NCBI GenBank assembly: GCA_035512155.1
Contig: DATKEN010000120.1
Span: forward strand, 1 to 11,768
Direction: 5' to 3'
Source: JABCYV01 sp035512155
GTDB taxonomy: Bacteria > Acidobacteriota > Terriglobia > Terriglobales > Acidobacteriaceae
Length of the DNA stretch: 11,768 bases
Positions 1-7,033 of this stretch are shown one piece after another. Positions within the stretch are counted from its first letter, which is position 1. Each line of letters begins with the position of its first letter. Under the pieces are notes generated by a model. That model searched no databases, had not been told where the DNA came from, and saw only the letters and a program-made list of their open reading frames with translations. The position numbers were made by a program, and so were the translations under genes.

Positions 1-147
1 CGAGCGTAGGGTTACATCTCCCTTGAGGTCGGCGACGATGGCAGAGCCGATTGGAAGGGACGTCTGCGATGATGGTGACTCCTGCTGCGCCAAACAAAGC
101 ACCGCCAGGATCAGCAGGAAAGCGCCATGACCGCGCACCCGCTTCAT
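1..147 (-). CDS. FecR-like exported protein, N-terminal part only
   Basis: This is the beginning of a gene that runs off the left edge. It starts at an ATG overlapping the stop of the upstream histidine kinase (ATGA), with a GAGGAG ribosome binding site about 8 bases upstream inside the kinase gene. The first 22 residues form a Sec-type signal peptide: a basic MKRVRGHG start, then a hydrophobic stretch LLILAVLCLA. The cysteine in it has Leu before it, so this is a poor lipobox. After a Ser/Thr/Gln-rich linker comes GSAIVADLKGDVTLRS, which resembles the opening strand of FecR-type beta domains. FecR-like proteins near CHASE2 sensors are a recurring arrangement, and the domain probably acts in the periplasm beside the kinase. 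The FecR call rests on about 16 residues and is an inference; the signal peptide and translational coupling are directly visible. Confidence 0.65.
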   Translation of the reverse strand, partial: MKRVRGHGAFLLILAVLCLAQQESPSSQTSLPIGSAIVADLKGDVTLRS

Positions 148-2459
148 ACAGCTTTCTCCTCGGCGACAGCGGTTGTCGCGTCAGGAAGGCGAATCTCGAA
201 GGTCGTGCCGGTTGATCGACTCTGGACAGCTATTCTCCCGCCATGCTTTTCAGCAATACGCTTGACGAATGCCAGGCCCAGTCCCCACCCGGTGACCGTT
301 CTCTCCGCCTCAGGAGCTCGATAATAACGGTCGAAGATGTGAGGAATGTCATCGGCCGAAATAGCCACGCCTTGATTCTCCACCGCAATCACTACTTCGC
401 CATCATCGCGGTGGCAACTAACTACGATGTCAGTGCCTGGTGCGCCATACTTGGTCGCATTGCCAACCAGATTCAAGATGGCACCGCTGATGAGCGACTC
501 ATCGCCGAGGATTGCAACCATCGCCGCGCCCCGGCGCAATATCAGCCGCATTCCGTTTTCAGCGGCTAGCGGCTCAAGGATCGAGAAAACCTGTTTGACC
601 AGGTCGTCAGAGTCGATCACGGTGGTCTGCAAAGGCTTGGCTCCCGCATCGACGCGCAAGAGATCGAGGTAAGTATTGATAAGAGCCAAGAGACGCTTGG
701 ATTCGCGAGCTATGGTCGCGGGAGCGGCGGCACAGGAAGGTGAGTTCGGATAATGCAACATGAGTTCAGCAAAGCCCTGGATCGCGGTTAGCGGGGTGCG
801 CAGCTCATGGGTGATGAAACCCAGGGCTTCCGCGCGCGCTCGGTCACGTTCCTCACGCGTCCGGAGACTTGTCATTGTGAGAATGGTGCCGCCGCCGGGT
901 GAAATCTGAGTAGGTGGCAGCGGAACCAATCGAAGCGAGTAAAGTTCGTCACGCCAATACGCCTCGCCTTCCCAAGTGGAGCCGGCGTGGAACAACTCTG
1001 CACCTTCCTGCGGTAATAGTCGCGCCCGGAGTTTCTCCAGCGTAAACGGTTCTGGCTCAGAGGAGGCCACAGTGGCGAAGAGAGAGTTCTTAAGAAGAAG
1101 ATCTCCTTCTTCATCGAATATAGCGACCAGATCCTGCGCAGATTCGAGCAAGGCGCGGTGCAGCTCATAGAGGGCACCCAGTTCCGAATGCAGGTCCTGA
1201 AGAACCTGCAATTTCCAGGGAAGTCCACCCAGCTTCCTGGTGGCTTGCTCTTTCTCGTGACGGCCCAGAAAGGAGCGCAAACCCAAGAGCTGCTCAGTTA
1301 CGCTGCGCTCGACAGCGACGAAATCGGCCGTGTAGACGAGCAGCGGGCCAAAGATGACTGTCAGTGCGAAAGCTCCCACGGGCAGCATTGTGCTGGCTAC
1401 CACGAAAGCCAGAAATGTTCCGCCATAGAGCCCGGCCGCCAAGGCGATCAGCCACGCAAATCCTTTCCAGCCTTCCAAACACTGGAAGATGCGGATCGCG
1501 AGCACACAACTAAGAAGCAAAAGCAGTGCAGAGTACATCAGAGGAGCCTCGTGCAGTGCACGCCCAGTCAAGATGCTGTCGAGGATTTGGGCGTGGATCT
1601 CTGCACCAGGAGTCGGGATGCCGCTACTCAAAGGGGTTGAAAGCCGGTCGCCGATTTCTACCAGGCCGAAGCCGACGATTACGGGCCTTCCTCGCACTGG
1701 CCCCACCGCCGTGCGGTTCAAGATGGTTTGCGCGGAAATGGTTTGAAATCCATCCCGCCGGAAAGGAATGCGAATTAGCACCGGTGCGGCCATGCTCACA
1801 CGAAGTGTGTCTTGGCTCTCAGGAAGTTCGTGACTTGTAAGAAACTTGGAGGGTTGGCTCGCGTCTGTGCTGCCGGCTAGTTCAATGGCGAACGCCCATC
1901 GGAGTCCTTCCAGAGTTAGTTCCTGGGGCGGGAAACGTCGGCAAATGCTGTCCCCATCCAACACCGCCTGGGCATGCCCCACACTAGCCGATCGCGTGAA
2001 TTCGGGCAGAGGCTCAATCCAATGTGGGCCATCAGGAAAGTTTCCAATCTTGTCTACAATCACGACTCGATGCGAGGCCTGAAGGGACTCACTCAGCGCG
2101 CGGTCAGCCTCTGGAGATTGTGGTTCAGAGAGTAGAATGTCGAGCCCGATGACGCTGACCCCAGCTTCAGTTAGATTGTTCACTAGTTCGGCTAGCAGCG
2201 TGCGCGACCACGGCCAACGTCCGTAGGTCCGCAGGCTCTCCTCATCAATCAGAACCAAAACAACCGGTGAACGTTGCTTGGGCAGCGGCGCCAGCCGAAA
2301 GAATGTGTCAGTCAGTCGGACTTGAAACTCTCGAACCACCGGGACCAGGGAAAGCGCGACGACGACGACCCACAGAACGACGGCCCAGCCGAGCGTCTGC
2401 CGCCAGTTCCCCTGCGGGCGGTGGACGATCCGATCGCGGGGCTCGTGGCCCAAGGTCAT
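144..2459 (-). CDS. CHASE2-domain transmembrane sensor histidine kinase
   Basis: This 771-residue membrane kinase probably phosphorylates the response regulator encoded just upstream. TM1 lies at about residues 23-43. A periplasmic CHASE2 sensor follows (about 45-300, with the motif VLVLIDEESLRTYGRWPWSR). Three closely spaced membrane helices come next (about 308-378), which is the usual CHASE2 layout. A linker with PAS-like character (about 430-530) leads to HisKA, with the H-box FITHELRTPLTA and phospho-accepting His551. HATPase_c has an N-box around Asn667 (ILNLVGNATKYG), a G1 box near 694-700 and a G2 box GWGLGLAF at 724-731. The G1 box reads VENQGVAI rather than DxGxG, a variant also seen in other kinases, so activity is still expected. 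The start ATG overlaps the regulator's stop by ATGA, and its own stop overlaps the next start in the same way. The three genes are therefore one operon. The signal sensed by CHASE2 cannot be read from the sequence. Confidence 0.93.
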   Translation of the reverse strand: MTLGHEPRDRIVHRPQGNWRQTLGWAVVLWVVVVALSLVPVVREFQVRLTDTFFRLAPLPKQRSPVVLVLIDEESLRTYGRWPWSRTLLAELVNNLTEAGVSVIGLDILLSEPQSPEADRALSESLQASHRVVIVDKIGNFPDGPHWIEPLPEFTRSASVGHAQAVLDGDSICRRFPPQELTLEGLRWAFAIELAGSTDASQPSKFLTSHELPESQDTLRVSMAAPVLIRIPFRRDGFQTISAQTILNRTAVGPVRGRPVIVGFGLVEIGDRLSTPLSSGIPTPGAEIHAQILDSILTGRALHEAPLMYSALLLLLSCVLAIRIFQCLEGWKGFAWLIALAAGLYGGTFLAFVVASTMLPVGAFALTVIFGPLLVYTADFVAVERSVTEQLLGLRSFLGRHEKEQATRKLGGLPWKLQVLQDLHSELGALYELHRALLESAQDLVAIFDEEGDLLLKNSLFATVASSEPEPFTLEKLRARLLPQEGAELFHAGSTWEGEAYWRDELYSLRLVPLPPTQISPGGGTILTMTSLRTREERDRARAEALGFITHELRTPLTAIQGFAELMLHYPNSPSCAAAPATIARESKRLLALINTYLDLLRVDAGAKPLQTTVIDSDDLVKQVFSILEPLAAENGMRLILRRGAAMVAILGDESLISGAILNLVGNATKYGAPGTDIVVSCHRDDGEVVIAVENQGVAISADDIPHIFDRYYRAPEAERTVTGWGLGLAFVKRIAEKHGGRIAVQSRSTGTTFEIRLPDATTAVAEEKAV

Positions 2460-3820
2460 GTTTTGTCCGTGTTCGGCAGATCAATGCCGAGGCGCAGCGC
2501 CTTCTTATATAAGGTTTTCCGTTCAATCCCGAGCCGGCGCGCGGCATCAGAACGATTGCCGTTCGTCAGTTTGAGTACCCTCAGGATGTGTTGCCGTTCC
2601 ATTTCCTGCAATCGGTCGGGCGGGGTGACGGCGGCCTCAGCGGTATTTCGTTCTTCCAAACTCCGCCGAGCCTCCGCCTCAATGTCTGCCAGGGTGATGC
2701 GCCCCGCATGGGCGAAGATTGCGAGTCGGTTGAAGGTATTTTCGAGTTCGCGAACATTGCCCGGCCACTTCATGCTTTGCAATCGGGTGATTGCCTCCAA
2801 CTCGATCGTCACTTCAAGGCTGTTCTTCGCATTAAACTGCTGAAGAAAATACGCTAAGAGCAACGGAATGTCCTCGCGGCGCTCCTCCAATGAGGGCATC
2901 CTGATCTGCACCACAGCCAGCCGGTAGTATAGGTCTTCGCGGAACCGGCCTTGCTTGAGAAGACTGGAAATATCACGGTTGGAGGCTGCGAGAATGCGCA
3001 CATTGACCGGTATGTACTTGTTCGAGCCGACCCGCCGGATTTGCTGCTCCTGAATCACGCGCAACAATTTCACCTGAAACGAAAGCGTGGTCTCGGTGAT
3101 TTCGTCCAGGAACAACGTGCCAGCGTTGGTGGCTTCGACCAATCCTTTGTGCACACTCCCCGCCCCGGTAAAGGCGCCCTTTTCGTGTCCGAATAGCTCA
3201 CTTTCGAGGATCGTCTCGGTGAAAGAACCGCAGTTCACGGGCGTAAATGGCAGGTCGGCTCTTTTCGAATGGTCATGGATGGCGCGAGCGACTAATTCTT
3301 TGCCCGTGCCGCTGGCGCCGGTGATCAGCACGTTTACGTTGCTGCCTGCGACCCGGCCAATTGCCTTGTAAACCTCCAGCATTTTGGCGCTCTTACCGAT
3401 GATGGAGGAGTTCTGAATCTCGGCTGTGCCTAACGCCTGTTGGCGGGTTTGAAAGCGATACGCATCAGCACGAGCGGCGATGGCGCGAAGCTGATCAACG
3501 CCAACAGGCTTGTTGACGTAATCCACCGCTCCTTCGCTTAGAGACCGGGCGGCGGTCTCGACGCTTACATGCGCTGTCATCACAACGGGATAGAGGTTCG
3601 GCTGCGACGCCCGCAGCCTCTGCAGCAGGTCAATGCCGTTGGAGGAAGCGAGATAGACATCGAGCATGACCAGATCGGCTGGATTGGCGGCAAGATACCG
3701 TTCTGCGTCTTCCGCGCGCGTAAAGGTTTGGCACTGGTGCCCCTCGGCCGTAAACACGGACCTCAAGAAAGCACAAGTATCTGCTTCGTCATCGACCACG
3801 ACAACTTTCAATAGACGCAT
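2456..3820 (-). CDS. NtrC-family sigma-54-dependent response regulator
   Basis: This 454-residue transcriptional activator is the first gene of the regulator-kinase-FecR operon. The receiver domain is complete: acidic pocket D10/D11, phospho-accepting Asp54 (VMLDVYL), Thr82 and Lys104 (YVNKP). The AAA+ domain (about 138-365) has Walker A GASGTGKE at 168-175, the sigma-54-contacting loop GAFTGA at 215-220, Walker B TLFLDE at 235-240, and the arginine-finger region FREDLYYR. A Fis-type HTH closes the protein (about 408-445, NGNRSDAARRLGIERKTLYKK). I chose the ATG at 3820 (MRLLKVVVVDDE) because the receiver starts there and GAGAA lies 7 bases upstream. A GTG at 3850 would add ten residues but would leave only about 14 bases after the predicted -12 promoter. 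An intact GAFTGA means it should activate sigma-54 promoters; the palindromic site at 3874-3890 is the obvious candidate. Confidence 0.95.
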   Translation of the reverse strand: MRLLKVVVVDDEADTCAFLRSVFTAEGHQCQTFTRAEDAERYLAANPADLVMLDVYLASSNGIDLLQRLRASQPNLYPVVMTAHVSVETAARSLSEGAVDYVNKPVGVDQLRAIAARADAYRFQTRQQALGTAEIQNSSIIGKSAKMLEVYKAIGRVAGSNVNVLITGASGTGKELVARAIHDHSKRADLPFTPVNCGSFTETILESELFGHEKGAFTGAGSVHKGLVEATNAGTLFLDEITETTLSFQVKLLRVIQEQQIRRVGSNKYIPVNVRILAASNRDISSLLKQGRFREDLYYRLAVVQIRMPSLEERREDIPLLLAYFLQQFNAKNSLEVTIELEAITRLQSMKWPGNVRELENTFNRLAIFAHAGRITLADIEAEARRSLEERNTAEAAVTPPDRLQEMERQHILRVLKLTNGNRSDAARRLGIERKTLYKKALRLGIDLPNTDKT

Positions 3821-3873
3821 GAATGATTCTCGTTGGTTGGCTGGTTTCACTACCCCGTTGGCAACCTCCCGAG

Positions 3874-3890
3874 TGGCAATTCAGTTGCCA
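3874..3890. promoter_or_regulatory. Palindromic, bidirectional sigma-54 (-24/-12) promoter candidate
   Basis: The 17 bases TGGCAATTCAGTTGCCA match the sigma-54 consensus (TGGCA, six bases, TTGC) on both strands, because the site is a 6-5-6 inverted repeat. On the plus strand GG is at 3875-3876 and GC at 3887-3888. On the minus strand GG is at 3889-3888 and GC at 3877-3876. The distance from the first G of GG to the G of GC is 12 on each strand, the canonical value. Predicted transcript starts are near 3900 (plus, toward the cytochrome) and near 3864 (minus, toward the regulator operon). A third TGGCAA half-site lies at 3859-3864. The site sits between a sigma-54 activator gene and its divergent neighbour. 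It could instead be an operator dyad that happens to resemble a promoter. Confidence 0.6.
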
Positions 3891-4047
3891 TCCGTGTAGT
3901 GCCTTGGGGCGGGTAGTCGGCTTCGTTGACTCGAGGGCCGAGGAGCAAACCAGGATGCCAGAACACGAATTCTAGCATCTGTGACCGGAATCACCCGAGA
4001 GGATCATACGCGTCACTTCGGCCAGTCAGCTCATGCACTTCCGATCA

Positions 4048-4084
4048 TTTCGTGCTTTGCGGGAATGACGATGCTGCCACGAAA
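4048..4084 (+). promoter_or_regulatory. Inverted repeat enclosing the cytochrome ribosome binding site and start
   Basis: TTTCGTG (4048-4054) pairs perfectly with CACGAAA (4078-4084). The 23-base loop contains the ribosome binding site GGGA (4061-4064) and the chosen ATG at 4071. A hairpin here could lower translation initiation of the cytochrome. With only 7 base pairs and a large loop it may be chance. Confidence 0.25.
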
Positions 4085-6092
4085 GCGACCCCGTTTGGAG
4101 GCATCCGAAGCCAAAAGCATCCCCGATTGCTATCGAAGACTTGTTTGCAATCTCATGCTAAGTGTGGTTCTTGCATTTGCCGCCTTACCGTTTCTGTCCA
4201 TCGGTTTCGCGGCGGCGCAAATATCGCCGGGACCTCTCTCGCGAGCTCATCAACCCCTAGACAGCCCCACTCAATGCACCAGTTGCCACAAACTTGGAGG
4301 TCGGAAAGCGGCATTCAAATGCTTGGAGTGTCACACCGAGATCGGCCAGCGGCTGGCTTCACACCGTGGACTCCACGCCTTCTATGGAATCAAAGCCGAG
4401 TTGAATCAGGAGTGTACACGCTGCCATTCGGAGCACAACGGACAAGAATTTGCTCTGATCAAATGGGACTTGAGAAAGTTCGATCACAAACAGACCGGTT
4501 ATGCCCTTGAAGGCAAGCATATCGGACTCAGTTGCAAAGGCTGTCACAGTCCAGAACATATCGCATCCGCCGAACGGCATCTGATAAAGGTAAGGGACTT
4601 GGGCCGGACTTTCCTCGGTGTTCCGTCCACTTGCGTGCCCTGTCATCAGGATCCACACGAGGGCCGACTTGGTCCGAACTGTCTCCAGTGTCATGATAAC
4701 AACGGCTGGAAAAGCGTCACGCAGCAATTCGATCACTCCAAGACCCGATACCCACTGACCGGGCTGCATGCCGGTGTGGCTTGTCAGAGGTGCCACACAC
4801 CCGGACCGGACAACAAACCGCGTTATTTGGGACTACCCTTCGGAAAGTGTTCTGACTGCCACATCGATCCGCATCACCAAAGCTTTGCCCAACAAAGCTG
4901 CCAGTCCTGCCATAACACGGGTGGTTGGAAGCGGGTCTCTACGGTGGCGCTAAATCAGAATTTCGACCACGCGAAGACCAAATATCCATTGGTCGGAAAG
5001 CATCAACAGGTGGATTGCCTGGCATGCCATCGCAACGGTGATTTCAAACAGCCGCTCACCTTCCAAAAGTGCATGGATTGTCACCAAGACGAACACCGGG
5101 GCCAATTTGCGAAGCGCACTGGCGGCCCGGAGTGCAGTGCCTGCCATAACCTTGAGGGGTTCAAGCCCTCGACCTTCGGTTTGAAAGAACACGCGTCGAC
5201 CGCTTATCCGTTGCAGGGCAAGCATGGCAGCCTGCAATGCGCGCAGTGCCACACTCCGCGCGGGAAAGAAACCCTTTACGCAATCAAGTTTGAGCGCTGC
5301 CTCGATTGCCACAAGGATGAACACCAAGCACAGTTCGCCGCCGCACCTTATCTGAATCGCTGTGAACAATGCCATACGCTGGATGGCTTCAGGCCCTCCA
5401 CATTCGGCCTGACACGGCACAAACAATCGCGGTTCATTCTGACAGGGGCTCATCTGGCGGTGACCTGCCAGGACTGCCATAAAACCGGCCGGCCGTCATC
5501 ACCCCAAATAAGGTCGGCTGTGCTTTACCACTTCCAGGATGTGTCCTGCACCACTTGCCACGAGGATCCCCACCGCGGGCAGTTCCGCGAAAGAATGGAG
5601 CGCACGAACAACGGTAAGGCCCTTGGTTGCGAGGTCTGCCACTCGACCAAGTCATGGAAAGAGCTGTCTCGCTTCGACCATTCGCAGACGTCATTTGCAC
5701 TAGTTGGGGCACACCGGGCGGTAGCCTGCATTGACTGCCACAAACCCCCAAACCTGGAGACTAAGCTGATTAATGTGGACTTTCGTTCTGCCCCCAAGCA
5801 ATGCGAGGAGTGTCACGCCGACGTACACGGTGCACAATTCGCGCGAGCGCGCAGCATCACTGGTTGCGCGGACTGCCACAACAGCACGCGCTGGAAGCCA
5901 TCGTTGTTCGATCATGACAAGCAAACGACTTTTTCGCTCCAGGGAGCACACCGTAATGTGGGTTGCGCAGAGTGTCACAAACTGACCCGATTAATAAATG
6001 GCAAGTCAGTACTTTTTTACAAGCCGACGCCCAAAGAGTGTGTTACCTGCCACGGGTCAAACGTTCCAGTAGCGAAGCCAGGGAAGCAGTAA
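4071..6092 (+). CDS. Secreted 23-heme multiheme cytochrome c with repeated three-heme modules
   Basis: This 673-residue exported cytochrome carries 23 CXXCH motifs, each expected to hold a covalent c-type heme. Residues 1-49 form a long signal peptide: a basic start MLPRKRPR, hydrophobic core 28-46, probable cleavage after AAA at 47-49. Hemes 1-2 lie at about 69-88. From residue 115 on the chain repeats, with module starts at Cys 115, 188, 260, 334, 410, 493 and 578 and a last heme at 657. A typical module reads CxDCHxDxHxGQF, a second CxxCH, then GWK..FDH..T.YPL.G.H..V.C..CH. The extra conserved His residues are likely distal heme ligands. The module at 115-159 lacks its middle CXXCH. No membrane anchor is seen after the signal peptide, so the mature protein should be periplasmic or extracellular. 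I placed the start at ATG 4071 because GGGA precedes it by 6 bases; an in-frame GTG at 3981 and ATG at 4065 are alternatives. The electron donor and acceptor are unknown, and no quinol-oxidising or porin partner lies in the window. Confidence 0.93.
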   Translation: MLPRKRPRLEASEAKSIPDCYRRLVCNLMLSVVLAFAALPFLSIGFAAAQISPGPLSRAHQPLDSPTQCTSCHKLGGRKAAFKCLECHTEIGQRLASHRGLHAFYGIKAELNQECTRCHSEHNGQEFALIKWDLRKFDHKQTGYALEGKHIGLSCKGCHSPEHIASAERHLIKVRDLGRTFLGVPSTCVPCHQDPHEGRLGPNCLQCHDNNGWKSVTQQFDHSKTRYPLTGLHAGVACQRCHTPGPDNKPRYLGLPFGKCSDCHIDPHHQSFAQQSCQSCHNTGGWKRVSTVALNQNFDHAKTKYPLVGKHQQVDCLACHRNGDFKQPLTFQKCMDCHQDEHRGQFAKRTGGPECSACHNLEGFKPSTFGLKEHASTAYPLQGKHGSLQCAQCHTPRGKETLYAIKFERCLDCHKDEHQAQFAAAPYLNRCEQCHTLDGFRPSTFGLTRHKQSRFILTGAHLAVTCQDCHKTGRPSSPQIRSAVLYHFQDVSCTTCHEDPHRGQFRERMERTNNGKALGCEVCHSTKSWKELSRFDHSQTSFALVGAHRAVACIDCHKPPNLETKLINVDFRSAPKQCEECHADVHGAQFARARSITGCADCHNSTRWKPSLFDHDKQTTFSLQGAHRNVGCAECHKLTRLINGKSVLFYKPTPKECVTCHGSNVPVAKPGKQ

Positions 6093-6105
6093 CTGCGGAA
6101 CATTC

Positions 6106-6123
6106 GGACACAGGGGTGTGTCC
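6106..6123 (+). terminator. Hairpin after the cytochrome gene, possible terminator without a T-run
   Basis: GGACACA-GGGG-TGTGTCC forms a perfect 7-bp stem with a 4-base loop, 13 bases after the cytochrome stop codon. No T-run follows, so it may stabilise the mRNA end or be an inverted repeat of another kind rather than a true intrinsic terminator. Confidence 0.35.
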
Positions 6124-6694
6124 AATCGACCCAGACAAGGTAATCCCGAAGTTGGATGGGTGACAGCATAAGTGTGGAATCGTCCGCTTTGAGCGTCGGG
6201 AAGTCCTGTCCTAAATACCGTGGGGTTAATGTCGCGTTAGGCTACGTGAGAAGCCTGCGTGGGCGGAGCCGAAACCTGCAACCAAAAGAGCAGGCCGTCG
6301 GTGCCGGATGAGTTCAGACGTGTGCCAAAAAGCAAACGTTCTGCTCCTATCGCGCCAGATACCTAGCCCGCAACTTCAAAGGTTCATCTCTGAAGACCGG
6401 TTGAATTTGGAGGGCAATACCAAGAACGGTGCCTCCCCCAACCGGATGCCGACTTGCGGAGGATCGTACATTGTTCCGGAGTCGCCGTGGGCTACGGTCC
6501 GCTTCCTCTCGAAAATTGATAACAGCTGAACTGCAATCCGCAACCTTTTTCACATCGTATTGCGAGAAGCGGTGAAATTAACAAGTGATGCTCGAAATTC
6601 TGCAATCACTTGCAATCGTTTAGCGTGAACTAGCGTTGCTTTTCGGGTACTTTTTGTTGCCCTCTGCGCTGTGAAAGTCCTTGCGTTTGCGTTT

Positions 6695-6726
6695 TCAGGT
6701 GGTTTCGAGTCCTACCTGAGGAGCCA
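6695..6726 (+). other. tRNA 3'-end-like remnant (T-arm-like hairpin plus GGAGCCA)
   Basis: TCAGGT-GG...CC-T-ACCTGA forms an 8-bp stem with one bulged T around a loop containing TTCGAGT. That loop matches the tRNA T-loop pattern TTCRANY. It is followed by GGAGCCA, which looks like the end of an acceptor strand plus discriminator G and CCA; bacterial tRNA-Asn genes often end this way. No D-arm, anticodon arm or matching 5' acceptor strand lies upstream, so it is not a working tRNA gene. Displaced tRNA 3' ends are a common mark of integrated elements. The extra T residues make this an imperfect match. Confidence 0.3.
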
Positions 6727-6751
6727 TTTTTTCGGCCGGTTATCCCACTTC

Positions 6752-6841
6752 TCACTTAACCATCATTCGTCGAAACAGACTCAACACAATAGCTACCGCG
6801 CCAACAACGAACCAGAACACAAAAAATCCGTTTGTAAGCAT
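6752..6841 (-). CDS. 29-residue single-pass membrane peptide
   Basis: This very small ORF starts at ATG 6841 with an excellent ribosome binding site, AAAAGGAGG, seven bases upstream. The product is almost entirely one hydrophobic helix (GFFVFWFVVGAVAIVLSLF) with a basic tail RRMMVK, so it should sit in the inner membrane with the C-terminus inside. It lies 22 bases after the 42-residue ORF and downstream of the glucosidase, probably in the same transcript. I do not recognise the family. The 14 bases around the ribosome binding site are identical to those before the glucosidase. The Shine-Dalgarno strength and clean TM composition argue that it is real, although its length makes chance possible. 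Confidence 0.55.
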   Translation of the reverse strand: MLTNGFFVFWFVVGAVAIVLSLFRRMMVK

Positions 6842-6863
6842 GACTAATCCTCCTTTTGATAGA

Positions 6864-6992
6864 TCATTCAACCCGGACAACGAAAGTACTCTGGCGATTT
6901 CGTCTCGATCTTGCTTCCGCTGCTCGAGAGGCACCGATTGCCTGCTTTGCAGCTTCAAATTCTGTGGAATATAGTTGGATCAGACGCGCCAT
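6864..6992 (-). CDS. 42-residue small protein of unknown function, possibly frameshifted
   Basis: The ORF starts at ATG 6992 with a strong ribosome binding site, GAGGAGG, six bases upstream, and lies 41 bases after the glucosidase stop. The product begins MARLIQLYSTEFEAAKQ and becomes Arg-rich (SRAAEARSRRNRQ). There are no membrane segments or cysteines. The MARLIQLY start reminds me of short conserved hypothetical proteins in Acidobacteria that continue with an IP.N-like stretch. The alternative frame just after the Tyr codon reads IPQNLKLQSRQSVPLEQR. The present ORF may therefore be a mutated form that lost two bases in a TATAT run. That resemblance is from memory and unverified. Confidence 0.45.
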   Translation of the reverse strand: MARLIQLYSTEFEAAKQAIGASRAAEARSRRNRQSTFVVRVE

Positions 6993-7033
6993 CGTAACCT
7001 CCTCGAACTGAAACCCGATGTCTGATCTCGCCG

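Larger units (their letters stand above)
6093..6751. other. About 660 bases without a recognisable gene
   Basis: No reading frame here has a convincing start, ribosome binding site or protein-like composition. The stretch holds the hairpin at 6106-6123, an 8-bp inverted repeat (CAAGTGAT 6582-6589 with ATCACTTG 6605-6612), a short tandem repeat of TGCAATC at 6601-6617, and the tRNA-3'-end-like piece at 6695-6726. Base composition drifts toward A/T after about 6540. It separates the cytochrome region from the carbohydrate module. Confidence 0.5.

Noticed and set aside
1158..1640. 160-residue plus-strand frame opposite the kinase
   Set aside because: It is the antisense shadow of the CHASE2 membrane-helix region, with no start signals.
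3725..3745. TGGCAC on the plus strand inside the regulator gene as another sigma-54 promoter
   Set aside because: The required TTGC at the correct distance is missing; the sequence there reads CCCC.
3820..3850. GTG at 3850 as the start of the response regulator
   Set aside because: The extra ten residues precede the receiver fold, no good ribosome binding site was seen at suitable spacing, and it would sit only about 14 bases after the predicted transcript start.
3926..4510. 194-residue plus-strand frame overlapping the cytochrome start
   Set aside because: It is out of frame with the CXXCH-rich protein, shows no domain and stops inside the cytochrome gene.
4413..6071. CRISPR-like periodicity in the cytochrome gene
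   Set aside because: The repeated units are degenerate coding modules of about 220-255 bases, not short identical repeats with unique spacers.
6650..6726. A complete tRNA gene ending at 6726
   Set aside because: No 5' acceptor strand pairs with the 3' end, and there is no D-arm consensus or anticodon arm in the preceding 75 bases.
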